Origin: Conchocele bisecta
Taxonomy: Eukaryota; Mollusca; Bivalvia; Lucinida; Thyasiridae
DNA length: 64,000 nt
Direction: 5' to 3'
NCBI GenBank assembly: GCA_029237695.1
Contig: CM055265.1
Location: 67,553,903-67,617,902, forward strand
Shown here: piece by piece, positions 11,428-21,935 of the stretch
How positions within the stretch are numbered: the stretch's first letter is position 1
Layout: every line of letters begins with the position of its first letter
Notes under the pieces: generated by a model
The model's database searches: none
The model's input: only the letters and a program-made list of their open reading frames with translations
Told to the model about the DNA's origin: nothing
Made by a program: the position numbers and the translations under genes

Positions 11428-11690
11428 GGAACGCCAAATCGACATAAACTCAAATAATTAGAGCTAGCATTAAATATTTATAACTAGCATTAATTATTTG
11501 AGTTTATATAGATTTGGCGTTCCTGTAACTCACATAATTATTGATAGCTCTAAGAGCTAGCATTAAATATTTATAGCTAGATCAAAATTATTTAGAGCGC
11601 TCTTCAAATGATTTGGAGCGAGCTCTAAATATTTAATGCTAGCTTTAATTATTTGAATCTATGTAGATTTGGCGTTCCATACGTGTGGAC
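11428..11690. repeat. Foldback element with GCTAGCATTAAATATTTA cores
   Basis: Termini GGAACGCCAAATC and GATTTGGCGTTCC occur at the left end and twice to the right (about 11510 and 11665). The interior repeats AGCTAGCATTAAATATTTA in both orientations. A related block lies at about 47345-47520. Confidence 0.8.
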
Positions 11691-11698
11691 CCTGATCA

Positions 11699-12000
11699 GT
11701 AGCCTATTTCATCAACATTGCAAAGTATACTTTAGTAGCAAAGTATACTTTGAGGGAGACATTTTCAATTTTATAAATTTATTAATTTTTATTATACTGA
11801 ATTTATTACATTATCACAGCCAATTTGGCTGTGATAATGTAATAAATTCAGTGTAATAATTCTGCATACTTTTAATCATGAAATATATGCATTTGTTAGT
11901 TCTATATGAAATAATGCATTTCAGGATAAATAAATGATTACTCCCTCAAAGTATACTTTGCTAGTAAAGTATACTTTGCAATGTTGATGAAATAGGCTAC
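11699..12000. mobile_element. Family A MITE, copy 1
   Basis: About 300 bp. Terminal inverted repeats begin TAGCCTATTTCATCAACATT and extend about 60 bp to CTTTGAGGGAG. The centre is a palindrome, TTACATTATCACAGCC and its complement. CAG flanks both ends (left CAG 11697-11699, right 12000-12002), a 3-bp CWG-type target duplication. No coding capacity. Confidence 0.9.
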
Positions 12001-12229
12001 AGATTGTGCGCATGCTGTGACTATCTTGAGATGTTCTGCTAGCGAACTCGATAAACCTATTTTATCATCACGGGCGACATATGTTGTCGTCAATAAAATA
12101 AACCGTAATGAAGTGAAGCTGGAAAGGTTATATTGCGGGCGATGATGTAATTAAACGTGCATTATTGATGCTATCTGATCGCTACACCCGTTACCTAGGA
12201 ACGATAAACCGCAATTACTACAACACACG

Positions 12230-12286
12230 CGGAGGAGGCGAGTTGGCGCGATATTCTATCGGAATATCGCGCCAACTCACCTCCTA
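12230..12286. repeat. Short hairpin
   Basis: GGAGGCGAGTTGGCGCGATA pairs with TATCGCGCCAACTCACCTCC after a short loop (ATTCTATCGGAA). Confidence 0.8.
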
Positions 12287-12571
12287 CGCATTTTGGTAAA
12301 ACTATATTTTATTAAATTATAATTTAAATTAAGTTTGGGTAACGAAAGACTGCTATATTAGCTTATTTATAGTTCTCCTTAAACGGTGCAATTAATGTCT
12401 GAGGCTGGCTTACCATTACACGACAAAAACAACACAATGGTCCCACTTATCATCTGAGGTCACTTTGATATATTGATGACAGATACATTTTCTTTATTTT
12501 TCTGATAAGATTTTCAATCAGTTTCTATAAGATCTTAGCGGAAGAAAACAATGCGAAAAGAAACAAGATCT

Positions 12572-12804
12572 GGGGCGCTTTTCACTAAACTTCGTACGAC
12601 TAAAATGTTCGTAAGTGCATAAGATCATCTGGACATTTCAATTGATGGATTTACATTTATTGAGCATAGGCTGCAGCCTATGCTCAATAAATGTAAATCC
12701 AGTAATTGTTTACAATAAAACATTGCTAATGTGAAATTTACAGACTATCATAAGTTTGCACTTACGAACATTTTAGTCGTACGAAGTTGCGTAAAACGGG
12801 CCCC
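12572..12804. mobile_element. Family B MITE, copy 1
   Basis: About 230 bp with GC-rich ends GGGGCSCGTTTCACTAAAC and its complement. Subterminal CGACTAAAATGTTCGTAAGT and the central palindrome around GCATAGGCTGCAGCCTATGC define the family. CTG sits at both outer edges. Other copies: 25245, 26427, 31487, 33640 and 34053. Confidence 0.85.
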
Positions 12805-12968
12805 TGGACACTCGTCTAGATGCCTCCGATTTAAATATCGTGCCAAATTACCCGCACCCGCGTTTGTTGCGACCACCATGGCCTAGGGGATATGGCATTG
12901 GACTTCACCCAAGGCGCGACAAATACTTACATAGCATTTCCAGCACACTGGTCTGTCGGGTGAGACTT

Positions 12969-13177
12969 TAACCCTTAAAAGGCGGGAACCGCAAATGTCG
13001 TCTGCTGTTGTTTCCTATTTTGTATTATGTCTCAGTAAAACATGGTAAAAACATGGTCTGACAGCACTATAGAATCATTTCCTGTCAAATCTGTCAAAGC
13101 ATATTGTTCATGATTATAATGGTAAGAAAAACATAAGCAGCCGATGACAAAATCTAATTCAGCATTGTTAGGGTTAA
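12969..13177. mobile_element. Family E MITE (TTAA-flanked), degenerate copy
   Basis: The termini TTAACCCTTAAAAGGCGGGA and GGGTTAA and the internal GTCGTCTGCTGTTG, ACATGG and TGACAGCAC blocks match family E. The TTAA ends are typical of piggyBac-type elements. Confidence 0.65.
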
Positions 13178-13688
13178 AGGTACATCATACCCACTCAGCA
13201 GGCACAAAATGTTCATTATATCAGGGACATCATCTGAGACATTTATTGGCAAAATAAACATTAATTCACCATTACCCCACGCAGTGATTGGCATTATTAT
13301 ACATTTTATACCAGATGTAACTTTCCACACTGGTATTAGGGGCGATAACCGTGTTTCCTTAAAATGTTAACGGACATTACTAGTTATTATCAGTATTTAT
13401 TTTGTTGATGTGCAATTATCATACTTTATAATCTGTCGAAAATGTTATTTTGTCAGGTGACGCATTTAATTAGTATAAATAATTAAAAAATAGCATGCCT
13501 CATTTGCATATGAAAATAGCCTGATACCACCGCGCGTCACTATCAGTAAAATATTTATTACTAAATGATTTTATTTGTATAGCGGGCACTTGTAATTTTT
13601 AGAACTGATGGAATGGTGACACAATTATAAACTTATTTAATTCCTATAAATAACAATTTGTGCCTACTGAGTGGGCATGTACCTTTAA
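13174..13688. mobile_element. Family J MITE, copy 1
   Basis: About 515 bp, starting TTAAAGGTACATCATACCCA and ending GTGGGCATGTACCTTTAA. The interior has CCTGATACCACCGCGCGTCA and ATAGCGGGCACTTGTAATTT, shared with 58097-58810 and 62318-62861. The TTAA ends again suggest a piggyBac-type target. Confidence 0.75.
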
Positions 13689-13723
13689 TGATGACTGGAA
13701 TCAGAAGCGCCGGTGATTCAAAT

Positions 13724-13942
13724 TTAACCCTTTGAACCCAATAGCGGGGTTTGCAAACAGTGCAGATCTAGATGAGCCTCATCAGGATCTGCACTTTTTG
13801 CAAGTAATTTTCATATTGTTAAGAACAAAAACACCCCCTTTTCATAAATGGACTACTCTGAAAATCATTGTGTGACGATTGGATTGGTCGGAAAATTAGC
13901 ATATCACAGTCCATTCCAGTTACTTGGGGTTGAAAATGTTAA
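13724..13942. mobile_element. Family K MITE, copy 1
   Basis: Starts TTAACCCTTTGAACCC and ends GGGGTTGAAAATGTTAA. The central hairpin GATGAGCC...CTCATCAGGATCTGCAC is shared with copies at 34812, 54732, 54977 and 55677. Confidence 0.75.
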
Positions 13943-14084
13943 TTCGGTACTGTAGAAAGTCTCCCCATGCGTTCTACCAGTGATGCTGGTATTTTCCCTA
14001 TCTTTGGAGATCGTTGAGAACGGCTGTTGTTTCAACGGATGTGCGCAGTATGCATATTTTGGTATTAACGGTGTCACATTCATA

Positions 14085-14303
14085 TGTGGCTGTGATTGGA
14101 GAAATGGGGATTAAGGGATTTGTTACCAGTGTAGCTCCTGATCAAATATCACACTCCTGTAGCCTGATAACAATCTATTTTTCTTTTTAGAAGCATGACG
14201 GGTGTTTAATTGATGGAATGGCGAATGGTACAGATCCTGATCAGACTGTGCGGATGGATCTGGTCGTAAAATCCATAAGCCCTATTCTCCAGTCACAGTT
14301 ACA
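14085..14303. mobile_element. Family C MITE, copy 3
   Basis: GTGGCTGTGATTGGAGAAAT to CAGTTAC, flanked on both sides by ATAT. Confidence 0.8.
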
Positions 14304-14893
14304 TATGGGTTTCGCTTAAGGCATTGCTAGGAGACGTTTGCGTCGTGGACTGTTACACGACTGCCACAGTCCGTGACGAAAATGAGCAGGTTCAACAAAC
14401 CCTCAGTTGCAATGTGTATGTTTTTCAGGCAATCTTGGTCGGTAATCATCATGTATCACTTTACTTTGTCTTGTAAGTTTTAGATGCATTTTTAATGTAC
14501 CGTCAGACACAGTTAGGTCAGCGTTCGATGTATGTTACTATTTTAGGTATCGCCATATTATTTATCTACTTTTAGAAGCATTAACTATGGCTGTCGGTCG
14601 CCATTGTTGGGCCATTCCTTTTGACCAACCGAGACCGGTACCATCCGATACCTCTGTGACGGTAACCGTAATGAGTGGCAAAAGCGTTTCTGTATTTGTT
14701 TTAATACCAACTTCAAATATCTTTGGTTGGGAGCAATGTGAAGGGTAAAATTTACGATGGAATTCATCCTTTACGGCTCCCTATTTTGCACCTTGTCCTG
14801 TCCGTGTATCAGAGAGTTGGGACTGGCACACTTTCTTACTTTTTGTTTCTGATGATACAGTTTCAATTCTGTCAGCACTTTGATTTGTTACAG
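14304..14893. other. Region upstream of the first transporter exon seen
   Basis: The expected TM1-coding exon (NVWRFPY-type motif, phase-1 donor) was looked for and not found here or further upstream. The 3' end of this stretch is the intron that leads into the exon at 14894 (acceptor TTGTTACAG). Confidence 0.5.
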
Positions 14894-15009
14894 GCGCGTT
14901 CCTGATACCATACGTCATCATGATATTCATAGAGGGTATTCCCCTCTTTTACCTGGAGCTTGCTATGGGACAAAGGCTCAGGAAAGGCGCCGTAGGGGCG
15001 TGGAATCAG
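14894..15009 (+). CDS. SLC6A19-like: B0AT-like transporter, exon encoding TM2
   Basis: After two bases that finish a Gly codon, 38 codons read [20 protein letters not shown], then [18 protein letters not shown]. This is TM2 and the first intracellular loop of SLC6 carriers, with the invariant P-L-F/L-Y-x-E-x-x-x-G-Q block. The acceptor TTACAG and donor CAG|GTAGGA are canonical. A family C MITE begins ten bases into the following intron. The preceding exon should end in phase 1 and supply TM1. Confidence 0.9.
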
Positions 15010-15019
15010 GTAGGACAAA

Positions 15020-15258
15020 TGTGGCTGTGACTGGAGAATTGGGACTTATGGGTTTTGCGACCAGTGTAGATCCAGATCAGACTGTGCATCCGCACAGTCT
15101 GATCAGGATCTGCACTGTTCGCCAGTCCATCAATTAAACACCCGCCATGCTTCTGACAAGCATTATATATCGCTATCGGGCTATATGAGTGTGCTATGTG
15201 ATCAGGAGCTACACTGGTCACAAATCCCATAATCCCCGTTTGTCCGGTCACAGCCACA
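15020..15258. mobile_element. Family C MITE, copy 4, at the exon donor
   Basis: A full-length copy with GTGGCTGTGACTGGAGAA and the complementary right end, flanked by AAAT on both sides. The left end lies ten bases after the 5' splice site of the TM2 exon, so only GTAGGACAAA separates exon and transposon. Confidence 0.9.
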
Positions 15259-15944
15259 AATAGGCCACCGCATGAGAAAATGGACCTTACGACGGTTGCA
15301 GTGCGACCAGCGTAGACCTAGATCAGTCTGCGCATTAGCTACAATAATTCGCCTCCGATTTGTTATCCTCGCGAGAGGTATGGAGCTGGGTAGCAATTTT
15401 GTTCCTACCTGTGCATCCGCGCAGTCTGACCAGGGAATACGCTGTTCGATATCCCACACCGTACAACGTGCTGTCCCGCCTGCAGTTGCGACCACAACAA
15501 TAGTCAGGCGCGACAATTGATAAAATTCGAGGCTTGTGAAATCATCGCCCATAAATATAGTTAAATCCATGAAAGTGTGTAACACTCTTTCGCTAGTAGA
15601 TATGAATTTACTTCACATAGTAAGTAGGAAAATCGGGTTTTCTAACCGTGTCTAAAATAAGGATATTTTCCTCTGAAAATGAGGTCATGAAAAGACACGC
15701 ATTATTTTACTAAGTGAGACGAGTGTATGCCGTTTGTTAACCCTTTAAACCAGCTGTACTATTTGATCATAATACATACTAGTACTGTTATAGTACGTTA
15801 ATTTTAAGTGTACCAAACTTCAGATACAAATACTGCGACATCATCTACGAATAATCGCCATATTCAAAGAACGCCTGACGTTATTTTGGCTGCCTCGATA
15901 TTCGCATTCTAAACGCTGTATTCGGAGAGTATTCCTTGGTACCA
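15259..15944. other. Intron, mixed relics
   Basis: A C-like fragment continues at about 15294-15430 (GCGACCAGCGTAGACC). The rest is unrecognised. TTCCTTGGTACCAG at 15932-15945 looks like the ancestral 3' splice site displaced by the MITE that follows. Confidence 0.5.
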
Positions 15945-15945
15945 G

Positions 15946-16267
15946 TAGCCTATTTCACCAACATTGCAAAGTATACTTATCTAGCAAAGTATACTTTGAG
16001 GGAGAAATATTTAATTTAAGGATAAATTTATTAGTTTTTATTATACTGAATTTATTACATTATCACAGCCATTTCGGCTGTGATAATGTAATAAATTCAA
16101 TATAATAATTATTAATACTAATAATAATTATGTATACTTTTAATCATCAAATATATGCAGTCGTTAGTTCTATATGAAATAATGCATTTCGGGAAAAATA
16201 AATGATTACTTCCTCAAAGTATACTTTGCTAGATAAGTATACTTTGCAATTTTGATGAAATCGGCTA
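15946..16267. mobile_element. Family A MITE, copy 2, at an exon acceptor
   Basis: Terminal repeats TAGCCTATTTCACCAACATT and the complementary right end, with the TTACATTATCACAGCC central palindrome. The target duplication is CAG at 15943-15945 and at 16268-16270. The right-hand CAG is the acceptor of the next exon, so branch region, pyrimidine tract and boundary now lie in or at the transposon. Confidence 0.9.
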
Positions 16268-16270
16268 CAG

Positions 16271-16459
16271 GTGTCGCCGTTGCTGGGCGGGATCGGGCTG
16301 GCGTCGGCCGCCGTGTCCATCAACGTGGCCCTGTACTACAACACGATCATGGCCTGGTGCCTCCTCTACCTCGTACAGAGCTTCCAGGACCCCCTCCCCT
16401 GGTCCGTCTGTCCATCCGTCACCAACGGCAACGTCACCGTCGTCGATGAGGAATGCCAG
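16271..16459 (+). CDS. SLC6A19-like: B0AT-like transporter, exon encoding TM3
   Basis: 63 codons in phase 0. VSPLLGGIGLASAAVSINVA then LYYNTIMAWCLLYLVQSFQD and PLPWSVCP: TM3 with the Y-Y-N-x-I-x-A-W motif whose first Tyr helps form the substrate/gate region in SLC6. The start of the large extracellular loop 2 follows, with an N-glycosylation sequon (NVT) and a conserved Cys. The acceptor is CTACAG|GTG, the CAG being the MITE target duplication; the donor is CAG|GTTTGT. GC content is far higher than in the flanking introns. Confidence 0.92.
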
Positions 16460-17080
16460 GTTTGTATATGCTTCTAGGTCTCACGGGACAGTTGGCGGCT
16501 GCGATTAAAAAGAGGGTGGAAAATTTTCTATATGAACGAACGAATTTTGTTCAAGGTGGTTTGCCCTTGAAGACCACCACCCGCTACAAACAACACGTTT
16601 TAACTGTCCCGTGATTTCTTACATTCACACTGCGAAATATGCAATACATACATTCAATTGAGCTACACGTATAGTATAATTATGTTTGATAAGCTATTAC
16701 TTCCCTTGGGTTTATTATCTAACGTTATGGACTCTTCAACAGTTGAAATAAAAATGGCAGTTATTCACTTCCGGTAGGTAAATCTGCCAAAGACGTATAT
16801 GTGGATCAGGAAATTCTCAGATAAATTTCAGTAACGTTTTACGCTCTTCAGCAAAATGTGTTGATTATTTTTTTCCCATCTGTTATGATATTATGTAAAC
16901 GACGCCATGTTTAGTAATATATTTTCTTCATGTCTCCATTTTAGAATCTAGTAGATTTCATTTGAATATGTTGAACATAATTGGACTGAAATCAAACACA
17001 TGGTAATGTTTTGTAAACTGTCTGCGAAGAAGAAATTTTGCTCCATATTTGAGACAAGCCATGTCATTTAGTAAATACAT
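16460..17080. other. Intron 5' part
   Basis: A short foldback at about 16477-16616 has GTCTCACGGGACAGTT against AACTGTCCCGTGA. A similar half occurs at about 33027-33048. Nothing else was recognised. Confidence 0.5.
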
Positions 17081-17088
17081 GCATTTAC

Positions 17089-18367
17089 CAGGGTTGGCAA
17101 TTTCGACGGCGGGAAATACCGGGAAATACGGGGAAATACCGGGAAATACTGGGAAATACCGGGAAATATGAATCTTGGTGGTCTTTTTCATTCCAAAATG
17201 TCAAGATGAGTCTCTATATTCCCTTATATTTACTATGGTTTATATCTGTGTAGACTGATAAGCCTACAGGTTAAACATTCTGCAATAAAAAAAGAAATAA
17301 TAAGTTTATTTAGAGAAAATAAAATCATTATTTTCTAGACAATTTTCTTCCCTATATACAAGTCTATATGTAATATTTGCCAACTGTATATTTTATTGTA
17401 TATGAGAACACCCCTCATTGCTATAGTAACCTGCCACTAATAAAAGCTGCTTTTGGAATTTTGAGAAAATCCCTGTTGATAACGGGGATAATCCATGTAC
17501 AGTGCAAGTGTAATTGTTTTACAGGTTGACATGACCATATACAGATTACCTGGGTTCTTATTATACAGTATGACACAAAAGGTGTGAGAGAAGGCTGACA
17601 ATTAACAGCCTGTTGTCATAGTCTGATGGTTTATTTAAGTATATTAAAGTCTCATCAATGTACATGAAAATAAGTAGACATTAGTAGGCTTTTGGCTAAT
17701 TTTAACGATTTTAGGTACTGTATCGCATACGTACATGTACCATCGTGGCCCATAGTCTTCACGTTAAATAAATGTCATAATAATAATACAAATAAGTAAT
17801 ACAAATGCAAAGCATAAAACTATAAGTACATTGTCAGTCATATAAGACTTGTAAGAGACTGTGTATGCACATCATGCATGTCAAGATCATTTATTCTCAT
17901 TTCTTGATACCGAATATTAGTGTGGGAGAAGGTTGACAATTAACAGCCTGTTGTCTAAACATAGTCTGATCATGATGACGTTATCCTTGTGAATTGTATC
18001 TAGCAGACACTCAGATGCTTCCTAACAAATGAAGAAGTAATTTACAAAAAAATGATACAACCAAAATATAAATGTCATGGTTGTCAAATATTCCACCTGA
18101 TGAGAGTACCCCTAGTTGGGAATGAAACAGATCTATACATTGTAATTAACCCCTATATCTAATTATTAAGTTGTTGATTGTTTAATTAACTATTAGTGAG
18201 CTTAAAACTTAATTTAAATAACTTTAATTATCAAAAAAATAACATCAAAACTCATATTTCCCGGTATTTCCCGGTATTTCCCACTTTGGGGAGTATTTCC
18301 CGGGACGGGAAATACCGGTAGTTTCCCGCCGGGAATTCCCGCCCCCGGTATTTCCCGGCCAACCCTG
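17089..18367. mobile_element. Non-autonomous hAT-type element
   Basis: The terminal inverted repeats CAGGGTTGGC and GCCAACCCTG are exactly flanked by GCATTTAC on both sides (17081-17088 and 18368-18375), an 8-bp target duplication. The 5'-CAGGG terminus with 8-bp duplication is the hAT superfamily pattern. Subterminal arrays of GGGAAATACC lie just inside each end, in opposite orientation. The 1.1-kb interior is AT-rich with two related blocks (GAAGGCTGACAATTAACAGC at about 17590 and a variant at about 17930) and no transposase frame. Confidence 0.9.
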
Positions 18368-18375
18368 GCATTTAC

Positions 18376-18500
18376 AGAAACTTATATATTTTCTGTAAAT
18401 GACGTCGAACGTTGATGAACTGTTCATAGCAGATGCAAAATTCTCTTCCGCAGATCAATATTTCATCAACTTGTGACGTCATTTACATAAAATATGTAGT
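18376..18500. repeat. Family M palindromic repeat
   Basis: AGAAACTTATATATTTTCTG and TGTAAATGACGTCGAACGTT pair with AACTTGTGACGTCATTTACA. The hAT element at 17089 inserted in its left edge. A fuller copy is at 38363-38512 and a fragment at about 44097-44145. Confidence 0.7.
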
Positions 18501-18507
18501 TCCTGAA

Positions 18508-18585
18508 GGGACTGATAAATCCTTAACAGTGTTAAGGATTTAACAGTCCGTTAAGCTAGCAGAAGGATTTGAGCAACTGGGCTCT
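18508..18585. repeat. Hairpin relic related to 57662-57768
   Basis: AAATCCTTAACAGTGTTAAG GATTT hairpin followed by GTTAAGCTAGCAGAAGGATTTGAGCAAC-like sequence, matching the right half of the longer foldback at 57.7 kb. Confidence 0.7.
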
Positions 18586-18980
18586 GGATTATTTTCTTTA
18601 TCGTACTAATTGTTCTACGCCGCGCATGAATAGTGTTCGATGTAGTGTGGTTAAACCTGTATATAGGTTAAACATATACATGTATTTGCATTCAGAGGAG
18701 TGGGTTTTCTTTTGTTTTGTCCTTTTTGTTTCGTTTCCGCCTTTTGTTAAAATGGTCAATACATGTATATTTACATATTGCCATATATATAGTACATCCA
18801 CCGGATATCACAGGAAGCAGAAACGAGGAACATAACTTAGGAACAAAATCCTGTGTTATGCTAATAACAGTACATGTACTATGTATGTGTGTTAAGTCCT
18901 GCTTTTTGGCAGCCTGTGCTACTCACTTGCCATAATTTGAGAAAAACAATATTGTTTAAACTAAAATATGTTTAAACCAG

Positions 18981-19142
18981 AGGAGTGGACCGACGACGTA
19001 TTTCTGGTACCGCGAGACGCTGCAGATAGCGCCCAGCGTTGAGTCGGCACCGGGCTTCAACCTGAAACTGGGCGCCGCCCTTCTCGTCGCCTGGGCAGTC
19101 GTATACGTCTGTATCATCAAGGGCATCAAGAGCTCCGGCAAG
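18981..19142 (+). CDS. SLC6A19-like: B0AT-like transporter, exon encoding TM4
   Basis: 54 codons in phase 0. It completes extracellular loop 2 (RSGPTTYFWYRETLQIAPSV) and gives TM4, GFNLKLGAALLVAWAVVYVC, followed by the cytosolic IIKGIKSSGK. S-x-Y-F-W-Y-R-x-T-L is a strong SLC6A15-20 type signature. The acceptor is AAACCAG|AGG and the donor AAG|GTGTGT. A family C MITE starts 15 bases into the following intron. Confidence 0.92.
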
Positions 19143-19157
19143 GTGTGTGGCGGTAAT

Positions 19158-19395
19158 TGTGGCTGTTATGAAGAAATGGGGCTTATGGCATTTGCGACCC
19201 GTGTAAATGTGGCTTATGGGTTTTGCGACCAGTGTAGATCCAGACCAGCCTGTGCATCCGCACAGTCTGATCAGGATCTGCACTGTTCGCCATTCCATCA
19301 ATGAAACACTTGGCCTGCTTGTAAGAAACAGTATAGGTCCTTACCATACCGCAAGAACTAGACTAATCATACGTCCCAAAAGCATAATTTGTTTC
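19158..19395. mobile_element. Family C MITE, copy 5, at the exon donor
   Basis: Starts TGTGGCTGTTATGAAGAAAT. It contains an internal partial duplication of its own left end (GTGGCTTATGGGTTTTGCGA at about 19206). The interior GATCAGGATCTGCACTGTTC is intact, but the right end is degraded. It lies 15 bases after the 5' splice site of the TM4 exon. Confidence 0.75.
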
Positions 19396-19647
19396 TCCAA
19401 AGTTGCAGTCAGTTACATAGGTCCACAACCTAGTGATATGAAGGAATAATATATTGTTTTAGACATGTAGAAAATAAAAACTATGTATTCAGCGTTAATT
19501 CACTTTTACCAGAATCTCAACAACTCCCACTTTGCCATGGCACAAGACATTCATGTAAGCATTAATCGCATATTCAATAACCCACTATCCGGAACTGCAG
19601 TTTGTGACAGTATTAGTGGATTACTTCCACAGAGATGAGACAGATAT

Positions 19648-19884
19648 ATGGCTGTGACTGGAGAAATGGGGCTTACGGGACTTGTGACCAATGTAGCTCC
19701 TGATCAAATAGCACACTCCTGTATCTTGATAACGATCTATGTGTGCTCGTTAGAAGCATAACTGGAGTTCGTTGATGGAATTGCGAACCGTGCAGATTCT
19801 GATCAGACTGTGCGGATTCACAGGCTGGTCTGGATCTACGCTGGTCGCAAAACCCATAAGCGCTATTTATCCAGTCACAGCCAC
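19648..19884. mobile_element. Family C MITE, copy 6
   Basis: ATGGCTGTGACTGGAGAAAT to CAGTCACAGCCAC, with the complete interior. It lies mid-intron. Confidence 0.85.
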
Positions 19885-19994
19885 AAATACGTGCACACAA
19901 ATGTATCATATTATCCAGCAATCTACATATTTATCAGCGCCATATTCCAATGGATAAACATATAACCGTTGACTGCAAATATAACGTTATTGTG

Positions 19995-20236
19995 AGCATA
20001 GGTTGAAGTAACGGACCGAGGTCTATAAATACATTAAATATGCCTAAAAGCATCAATAAATGAGAAAAAAAAATAGCTAAACAAATTGTTTTACTCCCTC
20101 CATATAGGCTCCATATGGAGTCGATATGGAGGGAGTAAAAAAAACTTTTTAGCTTTGTTTTCATTTATTGATGCTTTTAGGCATAGTTAATGTATTTATA
20201 GACCTCGGTCCGTTACTTCAACCTGTGCTTGTGATC
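19995..20236. repeat. Long foldback element
   Basis: Left arm GCATAGGTTGAAGTAACGGA through AGCATCAATAAATGAG. Right arm is its complement through CCGTTACTTCAACCTGTGC. Palindromic centre CTCCATATGGAG. A stem of nearly 100 bp. Confidence 0.85.
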
Positions 20237-20255
20237 ACCACATGAGTTGCACCTG

Positions 20256-20885
20256 TAGCCTATTTCACCAATATTGCAAAGTATACTTTTCTCGCAAAGT
20301 ATACTTTGAGGGAGAAATTTTAATTTTAGGATAAATTTATTAATTTTTATAATGCTTATTAATTTATTACATTATCACAGCCATTTTGGCTGTGATAATG
20401 TAATAAAATAAAATTTATGTCGTTTGAACGTAGTGAATTAGAAATAAATTATTTTTCTCTGGCGGTTGGCGGGACAACCTTATACAATGTTAAGAATATT
20501 GATTGATGGTAACCAGCTTGCACGACACTTATTTGTGTCGCAATGGTAATATGGTAGGAATTAATTTAAGTATGTAGTTATTTAGGACAGGTTATTGGAT
20601 TGGATGTGTTTATAATAAGAAATGCGTGTTTCTCAAATGTCGCGTCGCCCGCTTGTCTAAAATACTATACAATGATGTAGTTTGCTTGATTAAATGCTAA
20701 ATATAAGTGAGTGTTGTGTTTGTATAAGGTTGTTCCCAGGGGAATTGCCAGAGAATTCAGTATAATAATTCTGCATACTTTTAATCATCAAATATATGCT
20801 GTCATTTCAGGAAAAATAAATGATTACTCCCTCAAAGTATACTTTGCTAGATAAGTATACTTTGCAATGTTGGTTAAATCGGCTA
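20256..20885. mobile_element. Family A MITE, copy 3, with internal insertion
   Basis: The ends and the central palindrome match family A, and CTG flanks both sides (target duplication). The element is 630 bp rather than about 300 because foreign sequence (about 20405-20755) sits just right of the palindrome, where TTCAGTATAATAATTCTGCA resumes. The insert has no recognised identity. Confidence 0.85.
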
Positions 20886-20889
20886 CTGG

Positions 20890-21650
20890 CCTGGAGCCTC
20901 TAATACGAACATCGTAGTTTTGCAATCATACTTTATTGGCACGTAATCGATCGATCGTATAGTGGAGTTCTTCGAAATTAGCCTACATCTCAGTGTCCCG
21001 GGTCGGCACCCGTGCCGAGATTACCAAACGTGACCCAACGTGGGTCCGACCTTCCAACAAACCATTTAGTGTTTATCACTAGCGAGCAATATGTACACTC
21101 ATTAGCCAGCCCCAACAGACGGCATTATGTATTCAATTCATCGCAGCTATCGGCGCAATCCAGTTAGAACCGGCTTGTGCTGATGTATGCTGTCTAAATA
21201 TCAGTATGCACTCGCTAGTACTCGATAGACCAGGCGGTAATGTTACACAAATGTACACCCTACGAGAGATGATCAAACCGTTCACTGAAAAGTGTCATCT
21301 CTTCCGAAGATAACACACTTTTCCGCGAACTTTGTGACAATTCATCGTACATATAGGCATACCAGTTTTCGAAATAAAGAGCACATTAAACACGTATACA
21401 AGTAAGTATATCTTTACGCAGCACCACACATATGTATAATATGCCATTCTAACCCACGACCCACACAATTATGTATTTGCCAAAAAAAAGATCAATGCCA
21501 TATTCCCACGAGCAACTCCCCATCACCGATTAGTAGATAATAAAGATTGAATTATTTACCAATCCATCCAACCATCTTTATACGAAATCATAGAGACCCC
21601 ACTACAAATGTAACTAATGAGAATGTAGTACGTACATTCAACCCTCATTA
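20890..21650. other. Intron, nothing recognised
   Basis: No coding frame or repeat family was recognised in this stretch. Confidence 0.4.
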
Positions 21651-21689
21651 AATTAAAAATGGAAATGCCCTACCGATCGATTACTAGTT

Positions 21690-21745
21690 TATATGCTAGT
21701 AGATTTTAAAATGATTTCGTAAATCATTTTAAAATCTACTAGCAT
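21690..21745. repeat. Short perfect hairpin
   Basis: TGCTAGTAGATTTTAAAATG and its complement flank ATTTCGTAAAT. Confidence 0.85.
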
Positions 21746-21837
21746 GTAAACGCCTCATTTGTTCCCTTTTGAGATAGTATCTGATGAAAACGAGTGCATG
21801 ACATTCGAATAGAGGATCTTACATGAGTGATGATATA

Positions 21838-21935
21838 ATATGATATTTATTAAACTCGTTTACTGATTTCATAAGAAACTCGGCCATGCCGAGTTTCTTA
21901 TGAAATCAGTCAACGAGTTTAATAAATCTCGTATT
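21838..21935. repeat. Palindromic repeat (GAGTTTCTTATGAAATCAGT)
   Basis: ACTGATTTCATAAGAAACTC and its complement flank GGCCATGCC. The right half recurs at 45228-45275, with similar flanking sequence (GCATAACCA, GTGTTATA-like blocks), so both come from one longer family. Confidence 0.75.

Noticed and set aside
15202..15585. 127-codon minus-strand ORF in intron 1
   Set aside because: It is largely the antisense of a family C MITE and a C-like relic. Similar shadow ORFs arise from most C copies.
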